From positions 124,001 to 188,000 of the forward strand of contig NZ_FZOF01000004.1 in NCBI RefSeq assembly GCF_900188405.1: a DNA stretch of 64,000 nt, given 5' to 3'. The notes under the pieces are model-generated. The model was not told the DNA's origin and searched no databases. It saw only the letters and a program-made list of their open reading frames with translations. Made by a program: the position numbers and the translations under genes. Numbering within the stretch: position 1 is the first letter of the stretch; every line of letters begins with the position of its first letter. Source of the DNA: Actinacidiphila glaucinigra. Its GTDB lineage: Bacteria > Actinomycetota > Actinomycetes > Streptomycetales > Streptomycetaceae. Below, in pieces: positions 9,162 to 18,322 of this stretch.

Positions 9162-9184
9162 GGTCTCCGGGGAGGGGAAAGGCC

Positions 9185-9559
9185 ATGACGGACCGTCCGG
9201 ACAGCCCGCGCGAGGATGCGCCGAAGCACCGCCCGGGCTTCAGCAGTCCCGGGTTCTCCACCTCCGTCGACGGGGCCGGCCCGGAACCGGGCGCCGGGGA
9301 CGGCGCGGCGGTTCCGCCGCCCCCGCGGATCCCGGAGTACGAGGTCCCGGAGCCGGAGGTCGCGGACATCGCGGAGCCCGGTTTCGAGTCGCCGGGCTTC
9401 GAGTCACCCGGTTTCGAGTCGCCCGGTTTCGAATCGCCCGGTTTCGAATCGCCCGGTTTCAAATCGCCCGGTTTCCGCGGCCCCGGGTACTCCGGCCCGG
9501 ACTTCACCAGCCCCGGCCCGCCGCACGACGCGGACCGGGACGACGAGGAGGAGTCATGA
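9185..9559 (+). CDS. Acidic PGFES-repeat protein, 124 residues
   Basis: Hydrophilic, acidic, Pro-rich product starting at ATG 9185 after GGGGAGGGGAAAGGCC. Residues ~65-107 are a tandem five-residue repeat: PGFES five times, then PGFKS, PGFRG, PGYSG and PDFTS; a degenerate copy (PGFSSPGFS) occurs near residue 18. There is no signal peptide, Cys or membrane segment, so it is probably a disordered cytosolic protein. It is not the A(D/N)LxX pentapeptide-repeat family. The tail is DDEEES. The function is unknown. Its stop overlaps the stop of the convergent DUF1003 gene. Confidence 0.7.
   Translation: MTDRPDSPREDAPKHRPGFSSPGFSTSVDGAGPEPGAGDGAAVPPPPRIPEYEVPEPEVADIAEPGFESPGFESPGFESPGFESPGFESPGFKSPGFRGPGYSGPDFTSPGPPHDADRDDEEES
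9377..9480 (+). repeat. 15-bp tandem repeat inside the PGFES gene
   Basis: About seven near-identical 15-base units of the type CCCGGTTTCGAGTCG, differing at synonymous positions (gag/gaa, ggt/ggc). They encode the PGFES repeats and could vary in number by slippage. Confidence 0.85.
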
Positions 9560-10072
9560 GGCGGGCGGCTTCGCGGCCGGTGGCACCGCCGGGGAGGTGA
9601 CCCCCATGCGGGCCCGGCTCTCGGCGACGAGCTGCTGGACGTTCCGCTCGACCTCCTCGGGGTCGAGGCCCAGGGCCCGGCCTATGTGCGCCGACCAGAC
9701 CTCCGAGCGCACGTTCGTCTCGAAGGCGAGGTCGGCGCGGATGTTGTCGCGTGCGGCCTGGCGGTTCTGGCTGACCATGACGAAGGTCGAGAGGAAGATC
9801 GCCTCCAGGCTGACGATCATGGTGAGCAGTCCGAAGGGGTAGGGGTCGAAGACCCCGCCGGGCCCCGCGAGCCCCTGGTTCAGCAGGATCCACGCCGCGA
9901 ACCAGACGATGTGCACGTAGACGAAGGCCATCGAGCCGGAGAAGGCGGTGATCGCGTCCGCGACCCGGTCCTGGGCGCCCCTCCCGCGGGCGAAGAGGAC
10001 CCGCTCGTGCGGGGAGCGGACCAGCGGGTGCGGCGGCGAGGGGACGGCGGGGCCGTCGGCGCGGGAACTCAT
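9554..10072 (-). CDS. DUF1003 membrane protein
   Basis: A 172-residue protein of the DUF1003 family. Two membrane helices lie at about residues 50-75 and 85-105 ([17 protein letters not shown] and [18 protein letters not shown]), followed by the conserved [11 protein letters not shown] cytosolic helical region follows, and the C-terminus is Ala/Pro-rich. The function is unknown. ATG 10072 (MSSRADG) is preferred over upstream in-frame codons because it has the more typical N-terminus. Confidence 0.85.
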   Translation of the reverse strand: MSSRADGPAVPSPPHPLVRSPHERVLFARGRGAQDRVADAITAFSGSMAFVYVHIVWFAAWILLNQGLAGPGGVFDPYPFGLLTMIVSLEAIFLSTFVMVSQNRQAARDNIRADLAFETNVRSEVWSAHIGRALGLDPEEVERNVQQLVAESRARMGVTSPAVPPAAKPPAS

Positions 10073-10202
10073 GGGCCTCATCCTGCCCCCGGCCCTCCGC
10101 GGCCACGGCACCGGGCAACGGCACCGGGCAACGGCGGGAAGAAACCGCGGCCTGCCCGCGTTGGCATGGGCGGATCAAGAACCGCCCGAAAGGAGGCGAC
10201 CG

Positions 10203-10325
10203 GTGAAGGTACGTGCCTCGCTGCGCTCCCTCAAGAACGCTCCCGGCTCGCAGATCGTCCGCCGTCGCGGCCGTGTCTACGTGATCAACAAGAGGGACCC
10301 CCGTTTCAAGGCCCGCCAGGGCTGA
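10203..10325 (+). CDS. rpmJ: 50S ribosomal protein L36, cysteine-less paralog
   Basis: A 40-residue L36 starting at GTG 10203 behind a strong AAAGGAGG. Sequence landmarks are [25 protein letters not shown] and the end PRFKARQG. It has no Cys or zinc ribbon, so it is the C-minus form used by actinobacteria as a zinc-sparing replacement for the Cys-containing L36. C-minus paralogs are usually repressed by Zur. I do not see a convincing Zur box in the ~120 bases upstream. A 17-bp terminator hairpin follows 15 bases after the stop. Confidence 0.93.
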   Translation: MKVRASLRSLKNAPGSQIVRRRGRVYVINKRDPRFKARQG

Positions 10326-10340
10326 CCCGCTGAGCACCAC

Positions 10341-10381
10341 GGGCGCCGCGCGCCGTCGCAGGACGGCGCGCGGCGCCCTTT
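10341..10381 (+). terminator. Rho-independent-type hairpin after rpmJ
   Basis: A perfect 17-bp stem (10341-10357 with 10362-10378) with loop GCAG, followed by TTT. It also lies just downstream of the convergent PAS/GAF phosphatase gene, so it can serve both strands. Confidence 0.85.
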
Positions 10382-10391
10382 CGCGTACCCG

Positions 10392-12578
10392 TCACCGGGA
10401 CCGGGGCAGGGAGCGCAGCAGGAGCAGCGCGATGTCGTCGGTGCGCAGCCGGCGTTCGGAGGTGAGGGCGAGCACGCCGTCGGCGACCCGGTCGAGCGGC
10501 AGGTCGCCGGCGGCGCCGAGGTGGTCGGAGAGGGCGGCCAGCTCGGCGTCGACGTCCGTTCCCGGGCACTCGACCAGGCCGTCCGTGTAGAGCATGAGCA
10601 CCGAGCCGGGCGGGAACGGGAACTCGACGGTGCGGTAGACCGCCTCCGCGTCGATGCCCAGCAGCGGGCCCTGGGCGAGGTCGAGCGGCCGCACGTGGCC
10701 GTCCGGCTCCCGCAGCAGGGGCTGCGGATGGCCGGCGCCCGCGGCCATCACCCGTTCCCCGGCCGGGTCGAGGTGCAGGTAGACGCAGCTGGCGAGCAGT
10801 TCCACGTCCAGGTCCAGCAGCAGCCGGTTGGTGCACTCCATCACCTGGCCGGGCGACTGCCCGACGGCGGAGTACGCCCGTACCGCCGTGCGGACCTGGC
10901 CCATCAGGCCTGCGGCGGTGACGTTGTGGCCCTGCACGTCGCCGATCACGGCGGCCGGCCGGTCCCCCACGCGGAGCAGGTCGTAGAAGTCGCCGCCGAT
11001 GTCCATGCCCTCGGTGCCCGCGAGGTACCGCGCGGCCGCCTCCAGGCCGGGGAGCTCCGGCAGGGTCCGCGGGAGCAGTGCCGACTGGAGGCCGTGGGCC
11101 AGCCGGTGCTTGGCGTCGTAGAGCCGCGCCCGCTCCAGGGCCTGCGCGATCAGTCCGCCGAGGCTGGTCAGCAGGGCCCGCTCGTCGGCCCCGAAGCGGT
11201 GCGGTTGCGGGTATCCGAGCACGCAGGTGCCGACCGGGCGGCCGGAGGCGATCAGCGGGAGGTAGGCCCAGGCCGCCATGCCGTCGGAGACCGGCGGGCG
11301 GTCGGGGAAGCACTCCCGCATCTCCTGCTCGGACTCCAGGAACGCGGGCGCGCCGCTGGCCAGCACCTGCGCGGCGGGGGTCGGCGACGACATCGGCATG
11401 CCGTCGTACCGGTCGACGATCGTCGGATCGGCGTAGCCGCGGTGGCCGAGCACGCGCATCCGCCCCGCCTCCGGGGCGACGACGGCCAGTACCCGGCTGC
11501 CGACCGCGGGCATGATCTCGTCGGCGACCAGGTCGATCACGTCCTGGACGCAGACGGCCTCCGTGAGCGCCCCGGACAGGTTCACGAGGTGGGAGATGGC
11601 CACCAGCCCGACCGCGGGCTGCGCCGCAGCGCGCACGGCGTCGGCTACGGGAGCCCTGGCCGCCGGGCCGCGGGCAGGTGAGACGCACACGCTGACGCCG
11701 TTGCTGCTGGGGTGGAGCCGGAAGGTGAGCCAGTCGCCGGGCGGGCGCAGCGCGGTGAACGAGGTGGGCTGCCTGCTGATCAGCGCCGCGCGGTGCCGCT
11801 CCTGGTGCACGGGGTCCTCCAGCCACGGCAGCGTCCGCCACAACGGGTGCCCGAGCAGCTTGCGCACCGGCACGCCCAGCAGTCGGGACGCCGCGCCGTT
11901 GGCGTAGGTGACCCGCCCGTCGAGGTCGAGGGAGCACAGGCCGTCCGGCAGCCGGCCCACCATGCGCACCGCCTCGACCGCCGAGGAGACCCCGGCGACC
12001 GGGGCGCCGATCGCCACGTCCTGTCCGCGCCGGACCGGCCGGCCCTCGGCGGTCCGCTGCTCCAGGCTGCGGGCGAGCCGCCCGCTGGCGGAGAGCAGAC
12101 GCTCGCGCTCCCAGTCGGACAGTTCGGGCGGATGGGCGCCGGGCCAGGTGACGAACACCGAGCCGAAGGCGGTGCCGGTGGTCGCGACGGGCAGCGCAGC
12201 GAGGGTGAACGGGTACGGCAGAACGAGGGCGATCCGCGGGTACCGGCGCGCCATCTCCTCCTCGCCGCCGACCCAGACCAGCCGGCGTTCGCGCAGTGCC
12301 TCCGCGACGGGGATCGGGGCGCCCAGCCCCACCCGTTCCCAGGGCGCGGCGAAGGCGCGCGGCAGGCCGGCCATCACGGCCATCTCAAGCACCGGCTCGC
12401 CGGGCGCGAGGAGGTAGATCCCGCCCGCGTGCGCCCGCACGCCGTCCATCATCGCGAACAGCGCCGGTGCCAGCAGGCTCTCGTCCGTCCACTGCCCGGC
12501 GTCGGGGCGGGACGGGGCGGGAGGGGGCCCGTCCGGCACGGGTACCACCTCCTCAGCCTCTTCCCGTCCAGCCTGCAT
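10392..12578 (-). CDS. GAF-PAS-GAF-SpoIIE phosphatase
   Basis: A 728-residue cytosolic sensor phosphatase. An N-terminal GAF-like domain (about residues 25-190) is followed by a PAS domain (about 205-310, with LCSLDLDGRVTYANGAASRLLG), a second GAF domain (about 325-490) and a PP2C/SpoIIE domain (about 510-728). The catalytic motifs DIGGDFYD, IGDVQGHN and the final RTDDIALLLL are intact. Its role would be to dephosphorylate a STAS anti-anti-sigma factor in response to bound ligands or redox. ATG 12578 (MQAGREE) is the likely start; upstream in-frame sequence is low in complexity. The activating signal is unknown. Confidence 0.87.
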   Translation of the reverse strand: MQAGREEAEEVVPVPDGPPPAPSRPDAGQWTDESLLAPALFAMMDGVRAHAGGIYLLAPGEPVLEMAVMAGLPRAFAAPWERVGLGAPIPVAEALRERRLVWVGGEEEMARRYPRIALVLPYPFTLAALPVATTGTAFGSVFVTWPGAHPPELSDWERERLLSASGRLARSLEQRTAEGRPVRRGQDVAIGAPVAGVSSAVEAVRMVGRLPDGLCSLDLDGRVTYANGAASRLLGVPVRKLLGHPLWRTLPWLEDPVHQERHRAALISRQPTSFTALRPPGDWLTFRLHPSSNGVSVCVSPARGPAARAPVADAVRAAAQPAVGLVAISHLVNLSGALTEAVCVQDVIDLVADEIMPAVGSRVLAVVAPEAGRMRVLGHRGYADPTIVDRYDGMPMSSPTPAAQVLASGAPAFLESEQEMRECFPDRPPVSDGMAAWAYLPLIASGRPVGTCVLGYPQPHRFGADERALLTSLGGLIAQALERARLYDAKHRLAHGLQSALLPRTLPELPGLEAAARYLAGTEGMDIGGDFYDLLRVGDRPAAVIGDVQGHNVTAAGLMGQVRTAVRAYSAVGQSPGQVMECTNRLLLDLDVELLASCVYLHLDPAGERVMAAGAGHPQPLLREPDGHVRPLDLAQGPLLGIDAEAVYRTVEFPFPPGSVLMLYTDGLVECPGTDVDAELAALSDHLGAAGDLPLDRVADGVLALTSERRLRTDDIALLLLRSLPRSR

Positions 12579-12741
12579 CCGGGCGGCGGACCGCGCATGC
12601 GGGGGGCCCGCGGCTTCGGGCGGACGCACCCGGCTCTCGGACGGTTGCCGCCAACTCCCTTGATTCTTCGAGCAGATGGCATGCGGCGTTTTTGTTCGAA
12701 CCTCTTGGCGTTCGACTGGCCCGGTGCTTCAATGTGGCGCT

Positions 12742-12760
12742 GTTAGGAAGGTTTCCTAAC
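12742..12760. promoter_or_regulatory. Palindromic operator upstream of the chitosanase gene
   Basis: GTTAGGAA (12742-12749) and TTCCTAAC (12753-12760) form perfect 8-base arms around a 3-base spacer, ending 21 bases before the chitosanase start. Streptomyces chitosanase genes are known to carry such a palindrome, bound by the ROK-family repressor CsnR. The match to that known site is from memory; no csnR gene is in the window. Confidence 0.75.
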
Positions 12761-12781
12761 CTCTGACCCACGGAGTCACCC

Positions 12782-13645
12782 GTGCAGATCCCCCCACACC
12801 GTCATGCACGCTCCCTCCCCCGCCGGCGCGTCGTCCTCTACGCGACCGCCGCGCTGACCGCGGGCGTCCTGGCCGCCGGCGCCGGCACCCTGGCCTCGGC
12901 CGCGCCGGGGCAGCCGGCCGCCGCGGCGGCCGGCGTCGGACTCGACGACCCGCACAAGAAGGACATCGCCATGCAGCTGGTGTCCAGCGCCGAGAACTCC
13001 TCACTGGACTGGAAGGCCCAGTACAAGTACATCGAGGACATCGGCGACGGCCGCGGCTACACCGCGGGCATCATCGGCTTCTGCTCCGGCACCGGTGACA
13101 TGCTCGAACTCGTCGAGCTGTACACCGACCGCAAGCCGGGCAACCCCCTCGCCCGCTACCTGCCCGCACTGCGCCGGGTCAACGGCACCGACTCGCACAG
13201 CGGCCTCGGCTCCGGCTTCGAGAGCGCCTGGCGCAGCGCCGCCGCCGACACGGCGTTCCAGCAGGCGCAGAACGACGAGCGCGACCGCGTCTACTTCGAC
13301 CCCTCGGTCAAGCAGGCCAAGGCCGACGGGCTGCGCGCGCTGGGCCAGTTCGCGTACTACGACGCGATCGTGATGCACGGCCCCGGCGAGGACAAGGTCA
13401 GCTTCGGCGGCATCCGCAAGACCGCCCTGTCCAAGGCCAAGAGCCCCGCGCAGGGCGGCGACGAGACGGCGTACATCAACGCCTTCCTCGACGCGCGCAA
13501 GGCGGCGATGAAGACCGAGGAGGCGCACAGCGACACCAGCCGGGTCGACACGGAGCAGCGCGTCTTCCTCAACAACGGCAACCTCGACCTCAACCCCCCG
13601 CTCAAGTGGAAGGTCTACGGGGACAGTTACACCATCAACCAGTAG
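12782..13645 (+). CDS. csnA: Secreted chitosanase, glycoside hydrolase family 46
   Basis: A 287-residue precursor with a long export signal (basic RRR region at residues 14-16, hydrophobic core, ASA cleavage context near 38-41; possibly Tat). The mature enzyme hydrolyses beta-1,4 bonds of chitosan by an inverting mechanism. Predicted catalytic acid Glu71 (SSAENSSLDW) and base Asp89 (IEDIGDGRGYTAG) are 18 residues apart, as in the Streptomyces N174 enzyme (E22/D40). Start is GTG 12782. The palindrome directly upstream suggests induction by chitosan oligosaccharides through CsnR. A 14-bp hairpin terminates transcription. Confidence 0.96.
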   Translation: MQIPPHRHARSLPRRRVVLYATAALTAGVLAAGAGTLASAAPGQPAAAAAGVGLDDPHKKDIAMQLVSSAENSSLDWKAQYKYIEDIGDGRGYTAGIIGFCSGTGDMLELVELYTDRKPGNPLARYLPALRRVNGTDSHSGLGSGFESAWRSAAADTAFQQAQNDERDRVYFDPSVKQAKADGLRALGQFAYYDAIVMHGPGEDKVSFGGIRKTALSKAKSPAQGGDETAYINAFLDARKAAMKTEEAHSDTSRVDTEQRVFLNNGNLDLNPPLKWKVYGDSYTINQ

Positions 13646-13660
13646 CGCCCCCGCGCACGG

Positions 13661-13702
13661 CGCTCCGGGCGGCCTCCCTGACCGGGGGGGCCGCCCGGAG
13701 CG
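13661..13702. terminator. Hairpin between chitosanase and GNAT genes
   Basis: Arms CGCTCCGGGCGGCC (13661-13674) and GGCCGCCCGGAGCG (13689-13702) pair perfectly over 14 bp. It is placed to serve both convergent genes. Confidence 0.8.
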
Positions 13703-13725
13703 GCGCCGGGGCCGAAATCCGGGGC

Positions 13726-14571
13726 CTAGCCCAGTTCCAGGCTGGTGACGCCGTACATGCCCGCCAGGTCGACGTCCGGGACCGGGCCCGTGTACATGCG
13801 CGCGGCCTCGAACGAGGGCGTCAGGCCCAGGTGCTCCACCAGGCGGACGGCGGCCTCGTTGGGCTCGGGCACGTCGATCACGAGGGGCTCCCCCGGCGCG
13901 GTCCGTGCGAGCCCCATGAGGAGCGCGAGGGCGACCTTCCCGGACGAGGCGTACAGCGGCCCCACCCGCGACGGCCCGCGGGCGGCGCGCAGCACCCCCA
14001 GTCCCCGCAGCCGGCCGTCGGCGACGGCCGCGAGGGCGGTACGGTCCGGCAGGGTGATCCAGGAGGCGAGGAAGGCGTCGCGCGCGGCGGGGAAGAACCG
14101 CCGGTCGTAGCGGGCCAGTTCGCCGAATCCGACGCTCCTGGCGTCGATCAGCGCGACGCCGCCGGGCATCACCCCGCCGGTCGGCGTCCCCTGGTACCGG
14201 ATGTTCCGCCAGGCCGTGCTGAAACCCGACCTGCGGTAGTTCTCCTGCTGCGCGACGACCCCGTCGAGGCCGACGTTGCGGCCGGCGAGGTGCTCCAGCC
14301 CGGCGCGCCAGACCCGGATCCCGTAGCCCTGGCCGCGGAACGGCGGCCGGGCGATGTAGAGGCCGACGAAGCCGAAGTCCGTGCCGTAGCGCACCGCGGA
14401 GACCGAGGCGACGGGCTCGCCGTCGAGCCTCCCGACCAGGAAGCCGGCCGGATCGGCGGGGAAGAACGCCTGCCCGTCGGACCTGCCGGGGTTCCATCCT
14501 TCGTCCTCGGCCCAGTCGGAGAGCCGGCCGATGTCCTCGGCGCCTGCGGAGGTGACGTGGAACGCGGTCAT
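13726..14571 (-). CDS. GNAT-family N-acetyltransferase with C-terminal second lobe
   Basis: A 281-residue protein. The N-terminal GNAT fold contains the acetyl-CoA loop region PPFRGQGYGIRVWRAGLEHL (about residues 77-96). A C-terminal lobe (about 150-281) resembles the GNAT-like extension of two-domain acetyltransferases (VDVPEPNEAAVRLVEHLGL). The acceptor is unknown. It starts six bases after the stop of the PAS/GAF phosphatase gene on the same strand and is probably co-transcribed with it. Confidence 0.85.
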   Translation of the reverse strand: MTAFHVTSAGAEDIGRLSDWAEDEGWNPGRSDGQAFFPADPAGFLVGRLDGEPVASVSAVRYGTDFGFVGLYIARPPFRGQGYGIRVWRAGLEHLAGRNVGLDGVVAQQENYRRSGFSTAWRNIRYQGTPTGGVMPGGVALIDARSVGFGELARYDRRFFPAARDAFLASWITLPDRTALAAVADGRLRGLGVLRAARGPSRVGPLYASSGKVALALLMGLARTAPGEPLVIDVPEPNEAAVRLVEHLGLTPSFEAARMYTGPVPDVDLAGMYGVTSLELG

Positions 14572-14577
14572 GGGGAG

Positions 14578-16368
14578 CTACCTCGGGAATCGGTTGCCGG
14601 GACGCGGTGCCGGGCACCGCGCACGCGAGGGCGCCGAGGACGCGGCGCGGGTGCGGGCGATGAGGAGGGTGACGTCGTCGGGCGGTGTCGCGCTCGGGAG
14701 GGTGCCGAGCACCGCCGAGCACAGGTCGTCCAGGCGGAGCCCGGGCCGGTCGAGCGCGCGGCGCACGCGCTCCATCCCGATGTCGAAGCCGTGCCGGCGG
14801 TCCTCGATGAGGCCGTCGGTGTAGAGGGCGATGAGGCTGCCCTCGGGCAGCTCCACCTCGGCGGCCTGGTACGGGGGCATCCCGAGGCCGAGCGGTGTGC
14901 CGTTCGGCAGGTCCAGGAAGGCGACGCCGCCCCCGGGGTCGCGGACGGCGGGCGGCGGGTGCCCGGCCCTGGCCATGGTGCAGCGTCGGCTGACCGGGTC
15001 GTAGACGGCGTACAGGCAGGTGGCGCTCACCGAGGCCACGTGGAGGCCGTCGCCCTCCTCCTCGGCGAGGCGGATGATCGTCTGGTCGAGGTGGGCGAGG
15101 AGCTGTTCCGGCGGCAGGTCGAGGTCGGCGAGCGTCCGCACCGCCGTGCGGAGCCGTCCCATGGTGGCCGCGGCGTCGATGCCGTGCCCGACGACGTCGC
15201 CGACGACCAGGGCGACCCGGTCGCGCGGCAGCGGGATCACGTCGTACCAGTCGCCCCCCACCCCGTCCTCGAGGTCCGCCGGGAGGAAGCGGGAGACCAC
15301 GTCCAGGCAGGGGCCGCCGCACACCCGGCGCGGGAGCAGGCCCCGCTGCAGGGCGAGGGCGGTGGCGCGTTCGTGCGTGTAGCGGCGCGCGTTGTCCAGG
15401 CTCAGCGCGGCCCTGGCCACCAGTTCCTCGGCGAACAGCAGGTCCTCCTCGTCGAACGGCCGCGGGTCGTCGGAGCGCAGGAGCAGCACCACGCCCAGCA
15501 CGACGCCGCGGGCCCTGATCGGCACGATCATCAGCGAGTGCAGGCCGAACCGGTCGATCTTCCGGGCCCGTGCCGGGTCGCGGTTGAGCCACGGAGAGGC
15601 GGTGTCCAGCACGGGCTCGAGCAGGGAGCGGCCGGAGGACAGCACGCGTTTGAGGGGCGAGGAGGACGGCACGTACACCACGTCGCCGACCTGCGAGACC
15701 GCCTCGGGGGCGCCCTCGTGGACGGAGGACAGTCCCGCCCGGCGGAACACCGGGACGTAGTCGCCGTCCGGGCCGAGCCGGGACAGCGGCTCCTCACCGA
15801 GGCGCAGGGTGTCGGCGAGGTCGACGGTGACGAAGTCGGCGAGACAGGAGACGCTGAACGCGGCCAGTTCCTGCGCGGTGCGCATGACGTCCAGCGTGGT
15901 GCCGATACGCGCGCCGGCCTCGCCGAGCAGCGCCAGGCGGTCGCCGGAGCGGCTCTCACGCGTGATCCGGAGGACGACCAGGCACACCCCCATCGGCCGG
16001 CCCTCGGCGTCCTCCAGGCGGATGCAGGAGGCGGAGTACGCCTCGTCGCGGCGGACGCCGTCCATCGCCGACACGAGGTACTCGCGGCCGCTGACGGGCG
16101 TGCCGGTGGCCAGCACCTGGCGCATCGCCGCCTCCAGCCCGCGGGCCCCGGCGGGCAGCGCCGCGTCCGGGAGGTGGCCCAGCCGGCGCTCCCGCGGGAT
16201 GCCGTCGTAGTCCTCAAGTGAGTCGCTGACCCACGTGCACCGCAGGTCGGTGTTCCACAGGGCCAGGCCGATCGCCGAGGGGGCGAGGGGGGAACCCAGC
16301 GCCGCCCCGGTCACGCCCACCGCCCGCTGGAGCAGGCCGGCCAGGTCGATGGGTGCGGGTGATGCCAT
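14578..16368 (-). CDS. PAS-GAF-SpoIIE phosphatase
   Basis: A 596-residue signalling phosphatase. A PAS-like domain lies at residues ~25-145 (LALWNTDLRCTWVSDSLE), a GAF domain at ~165-340 (SLMIVPIRARGVVLGVVLLLRS), and a PP2C domain at ~355-570. The motifs GVGGDWYD, VVGDVVGHG and PPDDVTLLIA are intact. The end is an Arg/Pro/Ala-rich tail. It would reverse phosphorylation of a STAS partner in the cytosol. It is the first gene of a two-gene unit with the downstream GNAT protein. Confidence 0.88.
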   Translation of the reverse strand: MASPAPIDLAGLLQRAVGVTGAALGSPLAPSAIGLALWNTDLRCTWVSDSLEDYDGIPRERRLGHLPDAALPAGARGLEAAMRQVLATGTPVSGREYLVSAMDGVRRDEAYSASCIRLEDAEGRPMGVCLVVLRITRESRSGDRLALLGEAGARIGTTLDVMRTAQELAAFSVSCLADFVTVDLADTLRLGEEPLSRLGPDGDYVPVFRRAGLSSVHEGAPEAVSQVGDVVYVPSSSPLKRVLSSGRSLLEPVLDTASPWLNRDPARARKIDRFGLHSLMIVPIRARGVVLGVVLLLRSDDPRPFDEEDLLFAEELVARAALSLDNARRYTHERATALALQRGLLPRRVCGGPCLDVVSRFLPADLEDGVGGDWYDVIPLPRDRVALVVGDVVGHGIDAAATMGRLRTAVRTLADLDLPPEQLLAHLDQTIIRLAEEEGDGLHVASVSATCLYAVYDPVSRRCTMARAGHPPPAVRDPGGGVAFLDLPNGTPLGLGMPPYQAAEVELPEGSLIALYTDGLIEDRRHGFDIGMERVRRALDRPGLRLDDLCSAVLGTLPSATPPDDVTLLIARTRAASSAPSRARCPAPRPGNRFPR

Positions 16369-16407
16369 GTGCGTCGGTCCTTCGTCTGGGCTGCGGGGAT
16401 GTGGCGG

Positions 16408-16443
16408 GGCCCGGATCCGGCCGGTGGGGGCCGGAACCGGGCC
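16408..16443 (-). terminator. Hairpin after the GMC oxidoreductase gene
   Basis: Fifteen-base arms (16408-16422 and 16429-16443) pair with one mismatch around GGTGGG. It lies eight bases past the stop of the GMC gene. Confidence 0.6.
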
Positions 16444-16450
16444 GAAGGGG

Positions 16451-17980
16451 TCAGCGCCTGAGGAGGTCGGCCGCGCGTTCGGCGATGGCGTAGACCGTGG
16501 CGGCGATGTCCCCCGAGGGGATGGCGGGCATCACGGAGGCGTCGGCGACCCGCAGGCCGTCGACGCCGTGGAGGCGCAGGTCCGTGTCGACGACGGCCAG
16601 GTCGTCGATGCCGATCCGGCACGTGCCGACGGGGTGCATGTAGGAGGCCAGGGTGCCGCGCGCGTACGCCCGCAGTCCGGCGTCGTCCTTCACGTCGGGG
16701 CCGGGCAGGACCTCGTGGGCGCGCCATCCGTCGAGGGCGCGCGCCTGGCCGATCTCGCGTGCCAGGAAGAGCGCTTCGACCATCGTGGCCAGGTCGCGGT
16801 CGTCGCCGTAGTAGTCGGGGTCGACCAGGGGCAGGGCGCCCGGTTCGGCACTCGCGAGCCTGACGGTGCCGCGGCTGTGCGGGCGCATCGGGGAGACCGC
16901 GATCCGGTATCCCTGCCCGTCCGGCGGGTCGGCCACGGGCGTGTGGCACCCCGGGGTGTCGGCCAGGAGCACCTGCACGTCGGGGTCGCAGATGCCGAGC
17001 CGGCTGCGCACCAGGCCGATGGCCTCGCCGTGGTTGTTGGCCCCGGGGGGAACGGGCCGGGCCGCGCGGTGGACGACGGCGGCCAGCGGGTGGTCCTGCA
17101 GGTTCGCCCCGACGCCCGGCAGGTCGAAGGCGACGTCGATGCCCTTGTCCCGCAGGTGCGCCCGGGGGCCGATGCCGGAGAGCATCAGCAGTTGCGGTGT
17201 CCCGATGGTGCCCGCGGTGAGCACGACCTCGCCGTGGCAGCCGACCGCGACGGTGCCGGTGCGGCCGGCGTGCCCGTACTCCACCCCGGCGCACCGTCCG
17301 TCGCGCAGGAGCAGGCGGTGGACCAGGGCACCGGTCACCACGGTGAGGTTGCGGCGGCGCCTGGCGGGGGTGAGGTAGGCGTCCGCGGCGCTCTGCCGCC
17401 GGCCGCCGACGATGTTGAGGTCGCTCCAGCCGAAGCCCTCCTCCAGACCGGCGGCGATGTCGGCCGCCCGCCGGTAGCCGGTCTGGGTCGCGGCCGTGAG
17501 GAGCGCGGCCACGACGGGGTGGGGCGGGCTGGCGGGCCCCACGGTCAGGGGGCCGCCGACACCGCGGAGCACGGGGTCCCGCCCGGGGGCGTTCTCGCTG
17601 CGCTTGAAGTACGGGAGCAGGTCGTCGTAGCCCCAGCCCTTGGCACCGCCGGCGGTCCACGCGCCGTAGCCGGAGTGGTGACCCCGCACGAAGGTCATGG
17701 CGCTGATGGCCGACCCGCCGCCCAGGCCGCGACCGCGCGCGAGGGGCGTGGTGGTGCCCGTCGCCGACTGCCGGACGGTGGTGTCGCCCCAGTTCGCGGA
17801 CGTCCCCAGCAGCGTCGGCCAGGCGGGCGGGTTCGCCGCCGCGGTCGGCGGCCCGTCGCCTCCCGCCTCCAGCAGGAGCACGCGTGCGCCGTCCGGCTCG
17901 GAGAGGCGCGCGGCGAGCACACTGCCCGCGGTGCCGCCGCCGACGACCACGAAGTCGTAGCTGTCCGTTATCGCTTGCAT
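16451..17980 (-). CDS. GMC-family FAD oxidoreductase (choline dehydrogenase-like)
   Basis: A 509-residue flavoprotein. The FAD-binding segment [18 protein letters not shown] starts at residue 11. The second GMC signature is [22 protein letters not shown], and the C-terminal catalytic segment is [10 protein letters not shown] with the conserved His. Length and layout fit BetA-like alcohol dehydrogenases/oxidases. There is no betaine aldehyde dehydrogenase next door, so choline is not established as substrate. The start ATG 17980 has GAGGTGACCC upstream. It is divergent from the MFS carrier gene. Confidence 0.9.
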   Translation of the reverse strand: MQAITDSYDFVVVGGGTAGSVLAARLSEPDGARVLLLEAGGDGPPTAAANPPAWPTLLGTSANWGDTTVRQSATGTTTPLARGRGLGGGSAISAMTFVRGHHSGYGAWTAGGAKGWGYDDLLPYFKRSENAPGRDPVLRGVGGPLTVGPASPPHPVVAALLTAATQTGYRRAADIAAGLEEGFGWSDLNIVGGRRQSAADAYLTPARRRRNLTVVTGALVHRLLLRDGRCAGVEYGHAGRTGTVAVGCHGEVVLTAGTIGTPQLLMLSGIGPRAHLRDKGIDVAFDLPGVGANLQDHPLAAVVHRAARPVPPGANNHGEAIGLVRSRLGICDPDVQVLLADTPGCHTPVADPPDGQGYRIAVSPMRPHSRGTVRLASAEPGALPLVDPDYYGDDRDLATMVEALFLAREIGQARALDGWRAHEVLPGPDVKDDAGLRAYARGTLASYMHPVGTCRIGIDDLAVVDTDLRLHGVDGLRVADASVMPAIPSGDIAATVYAIAERAADLLRR

Positions 17981-18322
17981 GGGTCACCTCTGACCGGCCA
18001 CGTCCGGCGTTTCCAGTGATAGCCGCCCTCGGCTAACACCGGACACGATAACCCCAACCATCACCAATCGAACAGATAGTTCGTTATCGCCGCTATCGGC
18101 AATGAATATGGATGAATCCCGACAAACCCGCCGCAAACGCCCCGCACCCTCTCGTTCCCGGGACGCGCGCGCGGACGAGCGCCCCGCCGAGAGGCGGGCG
18201 AATGCCTCACGAATCCCGGACACGCCTTCCGCTCCGGCAAGTTCATCGCCGAACGCCCTACCCAGGGATGGATGAAAGTTGTACGGTCCACGGGATCATG
18301 TCCCCTCACGGAGGTACTCGCC
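17981..18322. promoter_or_regulatory. Divergent control region between GMC oxidoreductase and MFS carrier
   Basis: This 342-base stretch holds no credible gene and is less GC-rich than the flanking genes. It contains inverted repeats CGATAAC (18046-18052) / GTTATCG (18083-18089) and the smaller dyad CGAAC-AGATA-GTTCG between them. These are candidate binding sites for a regulator of either gene. The carrier's ribosome site is GGAGG before 18323. Confidence 0.45.

Noticed and set aside
9377..9480. Tandem repeat resembling a CRISPR-like array
   Set aside because: Units are contiguous 15-mers in frame with a coding sequence, no spacers, no cas genes.
16451..17980. Choline dehydrogenase betA
   Set aside because: GMC family is certain, but no betaine aldehyde dehydrogenase or choline transporter is near, so the symbol was not assigned.
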